The notes beneath the pieces were generated by a model. That model did no database searches and was not told where the DNA came from. It was given only the letters and a program-made list of their open reading frames with translations. Shown here in pieces: positions 6,805 through 13,547 of a stretch of 13,688 bases of DNA. The stretch covers positions 1 to 13,688 of the forward strand of contig JAVBKT010000015.1 of the NCBI GenBank assembly GCA_031553915.1, read 5' to 3'. Numbering within the stretch: position 1 is the first letter of the stretch; each line of letters opens with the position of its first letter. Source of the stretch: HGM13862 sp031553915. Lineage in GTDB: Bacteria > Bacillota > Dehalobacteriia > UBA4068. A program made the position numbers and the translations under genes.

Positions 6805-7377
6805 CTATTGCTGCTCTTTCTTGCGGTAAATATCATTTTTTGTTATCAGCAAATCCATCGTCAAATCATGCTCCTGCATGTTAATCTTATTCTCTGTCAG
6901 CTGGCAGCTGCGAGACACGCCAATACGCAGGGCAGCAGTTTCCGCCAAATAGCGGTCATAATAGCCGCCGCCGCGTCCCAGGCGCAGCAGCCCGTTAATC
7001 TCAAAAGCAACGCCAGGCACAATTGCCAGGCTAAGCTTTTCCGGCGCCAGCGTGGGGTTGGTCTTTGGCGGCGCATAAATATTATAGCGACCCTTGACCA
7101 ATTGCGCCAAAGCGACAATCTGCTTGGCTTCCATTTTGCCCTCCAGGCTCAAATAGGGGAGACAAAGCGTTTTACCTTGGAGAAGCGCGGTTTCCATTAG
7201 CGGAAAGGTGTTGATTTCCCAGCCATAGGGCGCATAGCAAAAGACGTTTTGTGCTGACTGCCATTCCGGCAGGCTTAACACTGCTTTGAGAATAGCAACA
7301 TCCTCCAGCTGGCGCTCTCCTTCGTCAAGTGCGGCAAGGCGGGCAATAACTGTTTCTCGTAGCTGGCGTTTCTCCAT
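6805..7377 (-). CDS. ygfA: 5-formyltetrahydrofolate cyclo-ligase
   Basis: The enzyme uses ATP to convert 5-formyltetrahydrofolate, an inhibitory storage or by-product form, to 5,10-methenyltetrahydrofolate, returning it to one-carbon metabolism. The 190 residues match the usual length. The N terminus shows the KRQLR helix (Lys3 and Arg7). Next come YAPYGWEINT (48-57), YNIYAPP (98-104) and VPGVAFEINGLLRLGRGGGYYDRYL (about 120-144) with the GRGGGYYDRYL signature. HDLTMD (170-175) lies near the C terminus. The ATG at 7375-7377 has an AAAGGGGG site upstream. It stands as its own unit between a terminator (6736-6767) and the PadR/DUF1048 unit. The same family is called yqgN in B. subtilis. Confidence 0.94.
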   Translation of the reverse strand: MEKRQLRETVIARLAALDEGERQLEDVAILKAVLSLPEWQSAQNVFCYAPYGWEINTFPLMETALLQGKTLCLPYLSLEGKMEAKQIVALAQLVKGRYNIYAPPKTNPTLAPEKLSLAIVPGVAFEINGLLRLGRGGGYYDRYLAETAALRIGVSRSCQLTENKINMQEHDLTMDLLITKNDIYRKKEQQ

Positions 7378-7434
7378 ATGCAGCCCCCTTTGATAAGGAT
7401 TTATAGTATATACTTTCTTGATACAGATGATATT

Positions 7435-7463
7435 TTCCTTTAGTTGCCCTATTACTAAAGGAA
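7435..7463. repeat. Perfect 9-bp palindrome upstream of the cyclo-ligase gene
   Basis: TTCCTTTAG (7435-7443) and CTAAAGGAA (7455-7463) are perfect inverted arms around an 11-base loop, about 60-90 bases upstream of the cyclo-ligase start. No T run follows on either strand, so it is a poor terminator. It could be an operator or a stabilising hairpin at the end of the DUF1048 message. Nothing else is evident in 7378-7543. Confidence 0.4.
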
Positions 7464-7543
7464 TCTTGCTATCTTGCCTGTTCTTAAGACTTGCGTGGTT
7501 TTAAAGAATTTCTCTAGCCCTTCTGCTATGATCGTAAAATCCC

Positions 7544-7915
7544 TCACTTGGAATCATTCCGTTTTCCCACTTTTTTCGCGATCTCACGGTTGAGTTTTTC
7601 CCGCCAATCTTCCGTATATGTCCTGGCGCTGCGCAAAAGCTCATCACAGAAAGCAGCCACATCATCACCGGTGATTTCAAGAACATGTTTACCGCTTGAT
7701 GCTCCTTCTTCAAACAATTCGATTAGGCCATAATGAACCTTCATCATGTCATAGCCGCTTCCCGCAGCGAACATCCACATATGCTCCTGGATTTTTTTAA
7801 ATACGAATTGATAGTCCTCCGGCAGCGCTCCTACCCTTGCCATCTGCTGTCTATACTCGCGTTTGCTGGCCCTTATTTTTTTGATATTAAAATAATTATT
7901 AAAAAAATCAGACAT
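7544..7915 (-). CDS. DUF1048 family protein
   Basis: A 123-residue soluble protein without signal peptide or membrane segment. It matches the DUF1048 type that commonly follows a PadR regulator in Firmicutes: helical, with YRQQMARVGALPEDYQFVFKKIQEHMW (about 21-47), GYDMMKVHYGLIELFEEGA and VLEITGDDVAAFCDELLRSARTYTEDWREKLN. Its ATG (7913-7915) lies inside the end of padR, an 8-base overlap in another frame, which implies translational coupling. The biochemical role of the family is unknown. The transporter genes sometimes seen beside such pairs are absent here. Confidence 0.8.
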   Translation of the reverse strand: MSDFFNNYFNIKKIRASKREYRQQMARVGALPEDYQFVFKKIQEHMWMFAAGSGYDMMKVHYGLIELFEEGASSGKHVLEITGDDVAAFCDELLRSARTYTEDWREKLNREIAKKVGKRNDSK

Positions 7916-8240
7916 TAGCTTGTTCCTCCTTTAATTCCTCGATTTTTGAAGCGACAAACTGCCATTTTAGCCAAAAGGCGCGCAGTTCTTCGCGCCCGGC
8001 ATCATTCAAAGCATAAAATTTGCGCGCAGGACCTATATCAGAGGGTTTCTTTTCGATATTGACTAGTTTGTTTTTTTCTAAACGCAACAAAATAGTATAG
8101 ACTGTTCCTTCCACCACATCGGTGAAGCCCAGCATATTCAGCTGCCGGGTGATTTCGTAGCCATAGGTTTCGCTACGGCTGATAATTTCCAGAACACAGC
8201 CTTCCAACACGCCTTTTAACATTTCCGTAAGGTTTTCCAC
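7908..8240 (-). CDS. PadR family transcriptional regulator
   Basis: A 110-residue winged-helix repressor of the PadR family (subfamily with a short C-terminal dimerisation helix). Residues 8-30 form the first helices with SETYGYEI (23-30). EGTVYTILLRLEKNKLV (44-60) is the recognition helix and adjoining region. GPARKFYALNDAGREEL (70-86) is the wing and the family's RKYYxLTxxG element. A C-terminal helix (87-106) would pair the dimer. The start is GTG at 8238-8240, chosen because AGAGGTG lies 5 bases upstream; an internal ATG at 8220-8222 lacks a site. Its promoter overlaps repeated CTATATAG elements, so self-repression is likely, with the coupled DUF1048 gene under the same control. The inducer cannot be read from sequence. 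Confidence 0.92.
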   Translation of the reverse strand: MENLTEMLKGVLEGCVLEIISRSETYGYEITRQLNMLGFTDVVEGTVYTILLRLEKNKLVNIEKKPSDIGPARKFYALNDAGREELRAFWLKWQFVASKIEELKEEQANV

Positions 8241-8266
8241 ATTATCACCTCTACTAAAATATATAC

Positions 8267-8322
8267 CTATATAGTGTTACTTATTACCGCTATATAGTAA
8301 CACCGACTAGTTGGTTTGTCAA
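8267..8322 (-). promoter_or_regulatory. padR promoter with overlapping repeated operator
   Basis: On the minus strand, a perfect TTGACA (8317-8322), a 17-base spacer and TACTAT (8294-8299). Two copies of the palindrome CTATATAG sit at 8267-8274 and 8290-8297. Their inner or outer flanks, GTGTTAC (8274-8280) and GTAACAC (8297-8303), are exact inverted repeats. One copy overlaps the -10 box and the other lies just downstream of the start site, which is the usual layout for autorepression. Assignment of the repeats to PadR is inferred from position. Confidence 0.7.
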
Positions 8323-8499
8323 GAATTTTTTTGCTTTATTCTTTAGACAAACAAAATGCCCTTGGCATAAACAGTATCTTCTTTTATAAACGGTACAGAT
8401 ATAAAAAACAAGCTGACAATAAGCACGATAGGAAAATTTTTCCTCTTCGTAGTTATTGCCAACGTGTTTTTTATATTACTTTCTATTGCTTATCTAGCT

Positions 8500-8703
8500 T
8501 TATTTAGGCTTGATCGCCGTCATTGGCCTTTGCTTATTGGGCGTAGGCGGCTTATCCGTTAACTCTTTGCCTGGCTGCAAATAGCTGGTCTTGATGGCGC
8601 TATCCTTATTATCGGGAAGATCGGCAGAGGTAATAATTTTGCCCTCTTGTATTTTCTTCAGCAACTGATCAAATTTATCCATGCTTTTCTCCTTCTTGCT
8701 CAA
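8500..8703 (-). CDS. Small hypothetical protein coupled to the three-TM protein
   Basis: A 67-residue soluble, Lys/Pro-rich protein that I do not recognise. Residues 7-21 (SMDKFDQLLKKIQEG) can form an amphipathic helix; the remainder (about 28-67) is polar, with many Pro, Lys and Asp, and probably unstructured. Its ATG overlaps the TGA of the upstream gene in an ATGA junction, so the two are almost certainly translated together and probably act together. No terminator is obvious after it. The 8323-8499 stretch beyond it, up to the padR promoter, shows no gene, only AT-rich DNA with a short GGAAAATTTTTCC palindrome-like stretch. Confidence 0.7.
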   Translation of the reverse strand: MSKKEKSMDKFDQLLKKIQEGKIITSADLPDNKDSAIKTSYLQPGKELTDKPPTPNKQRPMTAIKPK

Positions 8704-9341
8704 GAAAACAGCATTCCATAATTATTTTTGAAGGTAGCCACTATCGCAATCAGCAGCAGGGCAATCAACAGCAGTTTAAGCGCCTGATTAAAAAGCGCGG
8801 AGCGGGCTTCGTTGATCTGGTGGTTTTCATCGCCATGCTGAATATAAAGCGCCGTCAAAGCCATAAAATAGTCATTTTCCACCTGCGCTTGCATTTGCTT
8901 ATCCAGCAGATAGCTAGGCTTGATCACGTCATATTCCCGGGTACGCAGGGCTTTGATTAGTCGTACAAAGGCAAAGGCAAAAACAATAGCCGCAGCCAAT
9001 TGCAGCGCTATCTGTATGATAGCGAAAAACACCACCTCAGAATCCCCTGTATACAGCGTCATGCCACTGCTCTTTATCGTATAAACAATATCATAAAAAC
9101 TAAACGCGTTATAAACAACCGTACTAAAAACCACGCCAAAGACAGCCAGCAAAATTGATAGCTTGGTATCCAGGGCCTGGTTGCGGGCAAACTGCTGCTG
9201 ATAATAGTCCTTGGCCTGATCATGCAAATGCCGTGCCGAGGGATAAGCCTGCTGGCTTCCCATCTCTCGCGGCTCCGGAGATGCTTGCTGCTGAGAACGC
9301 TCTTGCTCCCTGCTGTCACCGCCGCTAATATTTTCTTCCAC
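8700..9341 (-). CDS. Three-TM membrane protein of unknown function, Pycsar/SLATT-like layout
   Basis: A 213-residue protein with a long polar, Gln-rich N terminus (1-45) and an amphipathic segment (YYQQQFARNQALDTKLS, about 46-62). It has three hydrophobic helices: about 61-78, 102-126 and 187-204. A soluble segment of about 60 residues (127-186) sits between the second and third. The DTKLSILLAVFGVV entry into the first helix, and the layout of two helices, a helical linker and a third helix, resemble the small membrane effectors of the DUF5706/SLATT type. That is a resemblance by eye only, and no nucleotide cyclase lies beside it. The start is GTG at 9339-9341 with GAGGGGG upstream and a good promoter at 9394-9423. 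It overlaps the small gene downstream by the ATGA junction. Confidence 0.7.
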   Translation of the reverse strand: MEENISGGDSREQERSQQQASPEPREMGSQQAYPSARHLHDQAKDYYQQQFARNQALDTKLSILLAVFGVVFSTVVYNAFSFYDIVYTIKSSGMTLYTGDSEVVFFAIIQIALQLAAAIVFAFAFVRLIKALRTREYDVIKPSYLLDKQMQAQVENDYFMALTALYIQHGDENHQINEARSALFNQALKLLLIALLLIAIVATFKNNYGMLFS

Positions 9342-9393
9342 AAGTATTCCCCCTCTCTAAGTTGGCTTGCTTTTTTTCTTTTATTCTAAACCC

Positions 9394-9423
9394 ATTATAG
9401 CAATTCGCCGCGTTTTTTGTCCA
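9394..9423 (-). promoter_or_regulatory. Putative promoter of the three-TM/small-protein pair
   Basis: On the minus strand, TGGACA (9418-9423), an 18-base spacer and a perfect TATAAT (9394-9399). The predicted start lies about 45 bases before the GTG start codon at 9341. It shares the 9342-9534 intergenic region with the divergent plus-strand gene, for which I see no convincing promoter. Confidence 0.6.
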
Positions 9424-9534
9424 GTGTCATTCTCTCTTTGGTACAAACACCGTCGGCCCTCTTTCACATATTATGTTTAAACGCCTGTTTTAACAGGCAA
9501 ATTTGTGCCAAAAGGTAAAAAAGGATGGTGGCCT

Positions 9535-10008
9535 ATGGAAAACTTGATTCTCAACCCAACCTGGCAAATGGGACCAAGAGGCGGCCCGCAATATTTTTCC
9601 AGCGAGGGGGTTACCTATGACAGCCTCAGCATTGATGGATTCCGCACCTGCAGCATCAGCCAAAGCGATGGTATGGCCGGGTTTATCCGCTATGATTTGC
9701 CCCTCGTGATAGCTGGCGCATCTTGTCTCGCCTGGGGCTTTATCCTGCGCGCGGTGGACGCGGATCAGATCTTTATCCAGGCTGATTTTTATGACTCAGC
9801 GGAAAATACTATTACCAATAAATTTTATAATATTGCCCCTGATGTCATCTACCAGTTTAACTGGCATCTGGTTTGGTTTAATGTGCCGGACAATGCGCAA
9901 ACCGTACACTTATCCATGCATTTCCGTGGCAAAATAACCGCCTGCACCTTTTATGCGCCCACTGCGGTTTATTGTCAGGACATTCCCTCTTCCTCCAGCA
10001 GTATCTAA
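9535..10008 (+). CDS. Orphan beta-rich hypothetical protein (jelly-roll/CBM-like)
   Basis: A 157-residue protein that I do not recognise as a named family. It begins MENLILNPTWQM, the N-L-x-x-N-P opening common in carbohydrate-binding or tail-spike-type beta sandwiches. It alternates short hydrophobic strands with polar loops, is rich in aromatic residues (for example YQFNWHLVWFNVP) and ends in a Ser-rich tail. There is no signal peptide or membrane segment. I chose ATG 9535, preceded at a suitable distance by AAGGATGG; a GTG at 9505 would add ten basic residues and lacks a site. The gene points toward the origin, opposite to most neighbours, and ends at its own terminator. This suggests an acquired or independently regulated gene. 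Confidence 0.65.
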   Translation: MENLILNPTWQMGPRGGPQYFSSEGVTYDSLSIDGFRTCSISQSDGMAGFIRYDLPLVIAGASCLAWGFILRAVDADQIFIQADFYDSAENTITNKFYNIAPDVIYQFNWHLVWFNVPDNAQTVHLSMHFRGKITACTFYAPTAVYCQDIPSSSSSI

Positions 10009-10042
10009 CCTTGAGCCAGAACAACTTTATTTAGCTATAGCC

Positions 10043-10076
10043 AAAAAGAGCACATCACAGGAGATGAGCTCTTTTT
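10043..10076 (+). terminator. Bidirectional terminator between convergent genes
   Basis: AAAAAGAGC (10043-10051) pairs with GCTCTTTTT (10068-10076). An inner CATC/GATG extension follows an A-A mismatch, with a loop of about 6 bases. It closes the plus-strand orphan gene and can also stop the dnaN-recF message coming from the right. Between it and the next gene (10077-10168) is a 14-base palindrome TTTTCTATAGAAAA (10117-10130). Confidence 0.85.
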
Positions 10077-10168
10077 GTTTTTTCTCTTTAATTTTGTTTT
10101 GGGAAAGGCTACCCCATTTTCTATAGAAAAGTTATCCCGGTTTTATCCACCTGATACACTATCTGCCT

Positions 10169-10720
10169 TTATTGTTCTACCGGAGTGTTGCCGAGATTGC
10201 TTTCAAATTGCAAAAACTTTTCGCTGTCTTCAGTGTCACCGCGCAAAATATATTTACCGGACTGCATACCGCTGAACATACCGGCTCTTTTGATCTTGCG
10301 CAGGATATCCCAATTGGTGGCGGTATATTGCAGGTACTGTGTTTGATCTTCAGTGCTTAGTGTTTCGCTATCCTCGATATAAAAAACATATTTGTTTTTG
10401 GCTTCAAGAAAGTTGTTTTTCAATCCCATATCTGTCCGCGGATCAAAGCCGACAATAATCGCAGGCTGGCCAATTTTGTTGCCTTGATTGTCTTCGACAA
10501 CCTGCCAGGGCAAAGCCGGATCATTTGTTGGTGTGCAGATTATATAGTCTACTGTCGGGTCCAGATCTCTTTTTTCTATTGCTTCCTTCATAATCGGCTG
10601 AGAAACCAGGTTGTTGATGGCATAATTGGCGCCAAAAAACACTGCTATCAGCAAAAGACCCATTAATGTCGCAATAATAACATCTTTTGGCGTAATTTTT
10701 CTCTTTACTTTTTCGGTCAT
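10169..10720 (-). CDS. Single-pass membrane protein of unknown function downstream of recF
   Basis: A 183-residue protein that I do not recognise. A short basic N terminus (MTEKVKRKITPK) precedes one hydrophobic helix (about residues 13-35), followed by a polar domain of about 145 residues, presumably outside the membrane by the positive-inside rule. It contains DYIICTPTNDPALPWQVVED and an acidic, Gln-rich region. The start is ATG 10720, which has a GAGGAGAAA site directly upstream; an in-frame ATG at 10777 would lie inside recF and adds residues with no site. It begins 14 bases after recF ends and is likely co-transcribed with dnaN-recF. In many Firmicutes remB (DUF370) and gyrB follow recF at this spot; neither is here. 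Confidence 0.75.
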   Translation of the reverse strand: MTEKVKRKITPKDVIIATLMGLLLIAVFFGANYAINNLVSQPIMKEAIEKRDLDPTVDYIICTPTNDPALPWQVVEDNQGNKIGQPAIIVGFDPRTDMGLKNNFLEAKNKYVFYIEDSETLSTEDQTQYLQYTATNWDILRKIKRAGMFSGMQSGKYILRGDTEDSEKFLQFESNLGNTPVEQ

Positions 10721-10734
10721 CTTTTTCTCCTCAA

Positions 10735-11841
10735 CTATTTGATGTGGCCAATGCCGTCTGTTGCTTCCACTCTCCATTTCTTTCCACGCCCAAGGGCAAT
10801 ATCCTGCCCTGTGGCTGTAATAAATGTTTGCGTTATTCCCGGCAGTTCTAAAACCCGTTGCCGTCTTTTTTCATCAAGCTCTGACAAAACATCATCAAGC
10901 AACAATACCGGATATTCGCCCTTTTGTCTATATGCCAGCTCCAGCTCTGCCAGCTTTAGGGATACCGCCAATGTCCGCTGCTGGCCCTGCGAAGAAAAAT
11001 CCCGCGCCGGAAGATCGTCTAAAACAATGCGTATATCATCGCGGTGCGGGCCGACCAAGGTGCCGCCGCGAAAACGCTCGGCCTCCCTCAGGCGAATAAT
11101 TTCCTCTTTAAAGCGAAAGATCATCTCACTTAAATCAAAAACCTGATCCTTGCCACAAATGGTGCTTTGATAGGCCAGCTGCAGTTTTTCTCCGCCGGAA
11201 AGACCGCTGTGCAGGGAGTCGATAATCTCGTTTAGTTTGCTGACAATCTCTGTGCGGCAGACGGCAATTTTGCTGCCAACCTCTATCAGCTGACTATCCC
11301 AAACCTCAATGCTGTCTTCCTCCGCTGTTTTGTACCAGTTTTTCAAGCAGGCATTGCGCTGCTTTAAAATATTATTGTAGGTCAAAAGCAAGCGGCAATA
11401 AACCGGGTCGATCTGGGAAATCTGGCGGTTGAGCCAGCGGCGGCGCAGCGTGGGCCCGCCTTTGACCAGATAAATATCCTCCGGCGAGAAGACTACCGTA
11501 TGAAAAACGCCGACAATATCCACTAACCGCCGTTTGGGCTGGCTGTTAATTTTCCATTTACGTTGTTTGCTCCTGTTCATGGCCGCGCTGATTTCAATTT
11601 TTCCCTGTTTGTCCGAGGATATTTCTCCCCCCAGATAAAAATAGCTTTTTTGCTTATTAATCAAATCAATATCCTGCGCCGCGCGAAAAGAAGAAGCCAA
11701 ACCCAAATAGGATATGGCCTCCAAAAGATTAGTTTTGCCTTGGGCGTTTGCGCCATGAATCAAATTGACGCTTTCATCCCAGACAACCTCTTCCTGATAA
11801 TAGTTGCGCCAATTTTCCAGCTTAAGCCGATTTATTATCAT
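10735..11841 (-). CDS. recF: DNA replication and repair protein RecF
   Basis: RecF is an SMC-like ATPase that, with RecO and RecR, directs RecA to gaps at stalled forks. The 368 residues match the family. Features are the N-terminal INRLKLENWRNY, Walker A GANAQGKT (30-37), the VVFSPEDIYLVKGGPTLRRRWLNR stretch (about 116-139), the ABC-type signature FSSQGQQRTLAVSLKLAELEL and Walker B LLLDDVLSELD (about 313-323). The ATG lies 15 bases after the dnaN stop codon, with only a weak AAGAAAG as binding site, so re-initiation after dnaN is plausible. The S4-domain gene yaaA, often found between dnaN and recF in Firmicutes, is missing. Confidence 0.97.
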   Translation of the reverse strand: MIINRLKLENWRNYYQEEVVWDESVNLIHGANAQGKTNLLEAISYLGLASSFRAAQDIDLINKQKSYFYLGGEISSDKQGKIEISAAMNRSKQRKWKINSQPKRRLVDIVGVFHTVVFSPEDIYLVKGGPTLRRRWLNRQISQIDPVYCRLLLTYNNILKQRNACLKNWYKTAEEDSIEVWDSQLIEVGSKIAVCRTEIVSKLNEIIDSLHSGLSGGEKLQLAYQSTICGKDQVFDLSEMIFRFKEEIIRLREAERFRGGTLVGPHRDDIRIVLDDLPARDFSSQGQQRTLAVSLKLAELELAYRQKGEYPVLLLDDVLSELDEKRRQRVLELPGITQTFITATGQDIALGRGKKWRVEATDGIGHIK

Positions 11842-11856
11842 CTGTTGAGCGCTTTC

Positions 11857-12981
11857 TTATTTGCTGACCCGTACTGGTAATACCAAATAGAGATATTTGT
11901 CATTATCTTCGCTGTCGGCACGGATAATCCCGGGTGTGGTAGGGCCGGTCAGATTAAAGACTATTTGCTCATCATCCAGAACCTTTAACGCATCCAGCAA
12001 ATAGCGGGCATTATAATTCAAAACCATCTCTTCGCCCTCTATGGTCGCGTCCTGGTTTTCGTCAAATGTCCCGTCTTCCTGGGATGAGGCATAAATATTT
12101 ACGGTATTGTTGGTGAGGCTCAGACGCACAATATTGCCCTTACCTCTCGCCACTTCTTTGCTGATAATGCTGGCAAGCTCCAAAGAATTGATCAACTCCC
12201 CGCGGTTAATAATCATTTTGCTGACAAAAAGCTGATCCTCGGGGATAACCTGGTGATAATCCGGAAACTGGCCGACAATCAAACGGGAGGTGATGTTCAG
12301 GTTAGCAAAGCTGAAATAGACCTGGCTGTTGCCAATAGTGATAATTATATTATCGTCATCGCTGACTGCCAAACGGCATATTTCCTGCATCACCTTATTC
12401 GGTACAATAATTGTGGATTGTCCTGACCCCTGCCAGCTGTCAGTCGATACTGCCAAGCGGTGTGTATCTGTGGCCACCATGGTGATGGTGTTATCATTCA
12501 CTTCCAGCATAATGCCGGTGAATACCGGCCGCAGCTCATCGGCGGAGGACGCTATTCCCACCCCGCGTACCATGCGCTTAAACACGCGCACTGGAATGCT
12601 GCCTTCTATTTTTCCTTCGCGTGCCGGCAGCATCGGGAATTCTTCCGGCACAAAACAGGGGATGGCAATCTGCCCTTTATTATATTTTATTTGCAGCTGC
12701 TCCATGCCAATGCTTTCCATCTCTATGGGTCCGCTGGCCAAGCCTTTGGCCAAAGCAGCCAGCTTGCGCCCTGGGACAACCATTTCGCCCTCTTCTTCAA
12801 TCTGGGCATTAATAACACATTCAATAGCCATCTCCAAATCTGTCGCGCGGAAGTTCAGCTGGTTATTTTTAGCAGTAATCATAATGCCGCTTAATACCGG
12901 AAGCGTGTTTTTACTGGAAACAGCGCGCTCTACGGCATTTACGGCATAAAGTAGTTCTTCTTTAAGAATATTGATTTTCAT
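11857..12981 (-). CDS. dnaN: DNA polymerase III beta subunit (sliding clamp)
   Basis: DnaN forms the ring-shaped dimer that holds the polymerase on DNA and recruits repair proteins. The 374 residues match the family: MKINILKEELLYAVNAVERAVSSKNTLPVLSGI at the start, ATDLEMAIEC, VPGRKLAALAKGL, VFTGIMLEV..ATDTHRLAV in the middle domain, and a C-terminal DNDKYLYLVLPVRVSK tail typical of the clamp. I chose ATG 12981 because AAAGGA lies 9 bases upstream and the family begins here; an upstream in-frame ATG at 13038 would add 19 Lys/Gln-rich residues. It is the first gene on the left side of the putative origin and is read away from it. dnaA, its usual upstream neighbour, is absent. Confidence 0.97.
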   Translation of the reverse strand: MKINILKEELLYAVNAVERAVSSKNTLPVLSGIMITAKNNQLNFRATDLEMAIECVINAQIEEEGEMVVPGRKLAALAKGLASGPIEMESIGMEQLQIKYNKGQIAIPCFVPEEFPMLPAREGKIEGSIPVRVFKRMVRGVGIASSADELRPVFTGIMLEVNDNTITMVATDTHRLAVSTDSWQGSGQSTIIVPNKVMQEICRLAVSDDDNIIITIGNSQVYFSFANLNITSRLIVGQFPDYHQVIPEDQLFVSKMIINRGELINSLELASIISKEVARGKGNIVRLSLTNNTVNIYASSQEDGTFDENQDATIEGEEMVLNYNARYLLDALKVLDDEQIVFNLTGPTTPGIIRADSEDNDKYLYLVLPVRVSK

Positions 12982-13073
12982 GAAAGTGGTTCCTTTCTTG
13001 TTGATTTGGTCTTGTTTCTGTGGCGATTTTTTGCTCAAAAGATCAGTTTTAAATCAAATATTATGACGTACGT

Positions 13074-13128
13074 TAATAGTAGCAGAAGTAGATATAAAAA
13101 TAGTAATAGTAATAGGGGGTGTGGAAAT
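13074..13128 (-). other. Basal origin unwinding module: DnaA-trio run, GC cluster and DnaA box
   Basis: From 13074 to 13115 the plus strand reads as fourteen consecutive trinucleotides: TAA, TAG, TAG, CAG, AAG, TAG, ATA, TAA, AAA, TAG, TAA, TAG, TAA, TAG. A run of G (13115-13119) and TGTGGAAAT (13120-13128, a 7 of 9 DnaA box on the minus strand) follow. Read on the minus strand this is DnaA box, C cluster, then CTA/TTA repeats. That matches the order and polarity of the DnaA box, GC-rich cluster and DnaA-trio elements that load DnaA on single-stranded DNA at the B. subtilis origin. Opening would proceed toward dnaN. The module is seen in sequence; function is inferred. Confidence 0.82.
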
Positions 13129-13474
13129 TGGGGAATTTTAGCAAAAGAAAGAGGAGTAGTGGTCAAACAACTAGAATATGGCTGTGGAGATAAAAGTAAA
13201 ATTTATCCACAAATTAACAGGCAGGAGAAAAAAAGAGGAATTATAAACATCCTGCCCTTTTGTTGCCCAAAGGCTCAACATGGTTTTCCACCGAATAAAC
13301 GGCGTTTTCCAGAGCTAATCCCTGTCTTTTCCCCAAAAACAGCGCGGCCCCCTGTGTATAACAATTATAATACCACTATAAACGATTTTAGTCAAAAAGA
13401 AAAGGGGATATGCCCTCTCGATAAATTTTTTTTGCAAGTATTTTTAAAAAACAGCTGTAATTTTAATAGTTTAA

Positions 13475-13483
13475 TGTTATAAT
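13475..13483 (+). promoter_or_regulatory. Putative extended -10 promoter for the rightward gene
   Basis: TGTTATAAT at 13475-13483 is a perfect -10 hexamer with the TG of an extended -10 element. The -35 position has only a poor match (CTGTAA at 13455-13460, 17-base spacing), which is acceptable for extended -10 promoters. It gives a leader of about 58 bases to the ATG at 13548. Confidence 0.6.
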
Positions 13484-13547
13484 GGAAAAAACTGTGAGCA
13501 AAATTTTTAAAATTTAAGATAATTAAACTAGAGGAGGATGTTAGAAA

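Larger units (their letters stand above)
12982..13547. other. Candidate chromosomal replication origin (oriC) between dnaN and a divergent gene
   Basis: This 566-base region has no supported gene. Besides the unwinding module at 13074-13128 it holds an exact DnaA box TTATCCACA (13203-13211) and a TGTGTATAA box (13353-13361, TTATACACA on the minus strand). Weaker 7-of-9 nonamers lie at 13183-13191, 13284-13292, 13305-13313 and 13327-13335. The 13362-13530 part is AT-rich and could also melt. An inverted repeat GGCAGGA/TCCTGCC (13220-13226, 13250-13256) separates the boxes. Genes on each side are read outward, as expected at an origin. The dnaN promoter must lie here, but I could not identify it with confidence. 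Confidence 0.8.

Noticed and set aside
7501..7713. Minus-strand 70-codon frame overlapping the DUF1048 gene
   Set aside because: It is a shadow in another frame of a gene supported by family resemblance and coupling to padR.
10132..10151. DnaA-box-like TTATCCACC (10143-10151) and TTATCCCGG (10132-10140) downstream of the recF unit
   Set aside because: Only one is close to consensus and no trio run or AT-rich stretch accompanies them; isolated boxes occur by chance. The cluster at 13074-13361 is far stronger.
13220..13256. GGCAGGA/TCCTGCC inverted repeat as a terminator in the origin
   Set aside because: The stem is 7 bases with a 23-base loop and the T tract after it is interrupted; no gene ends here.
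13006..13482. Plus-strand open frame across the origin region
   Set aside because: It spans the DnaA-trio run and DnaA boxes, overlaps the 5' end of the dnaN leader, has no ribosome binding site and no sensible protein composition.
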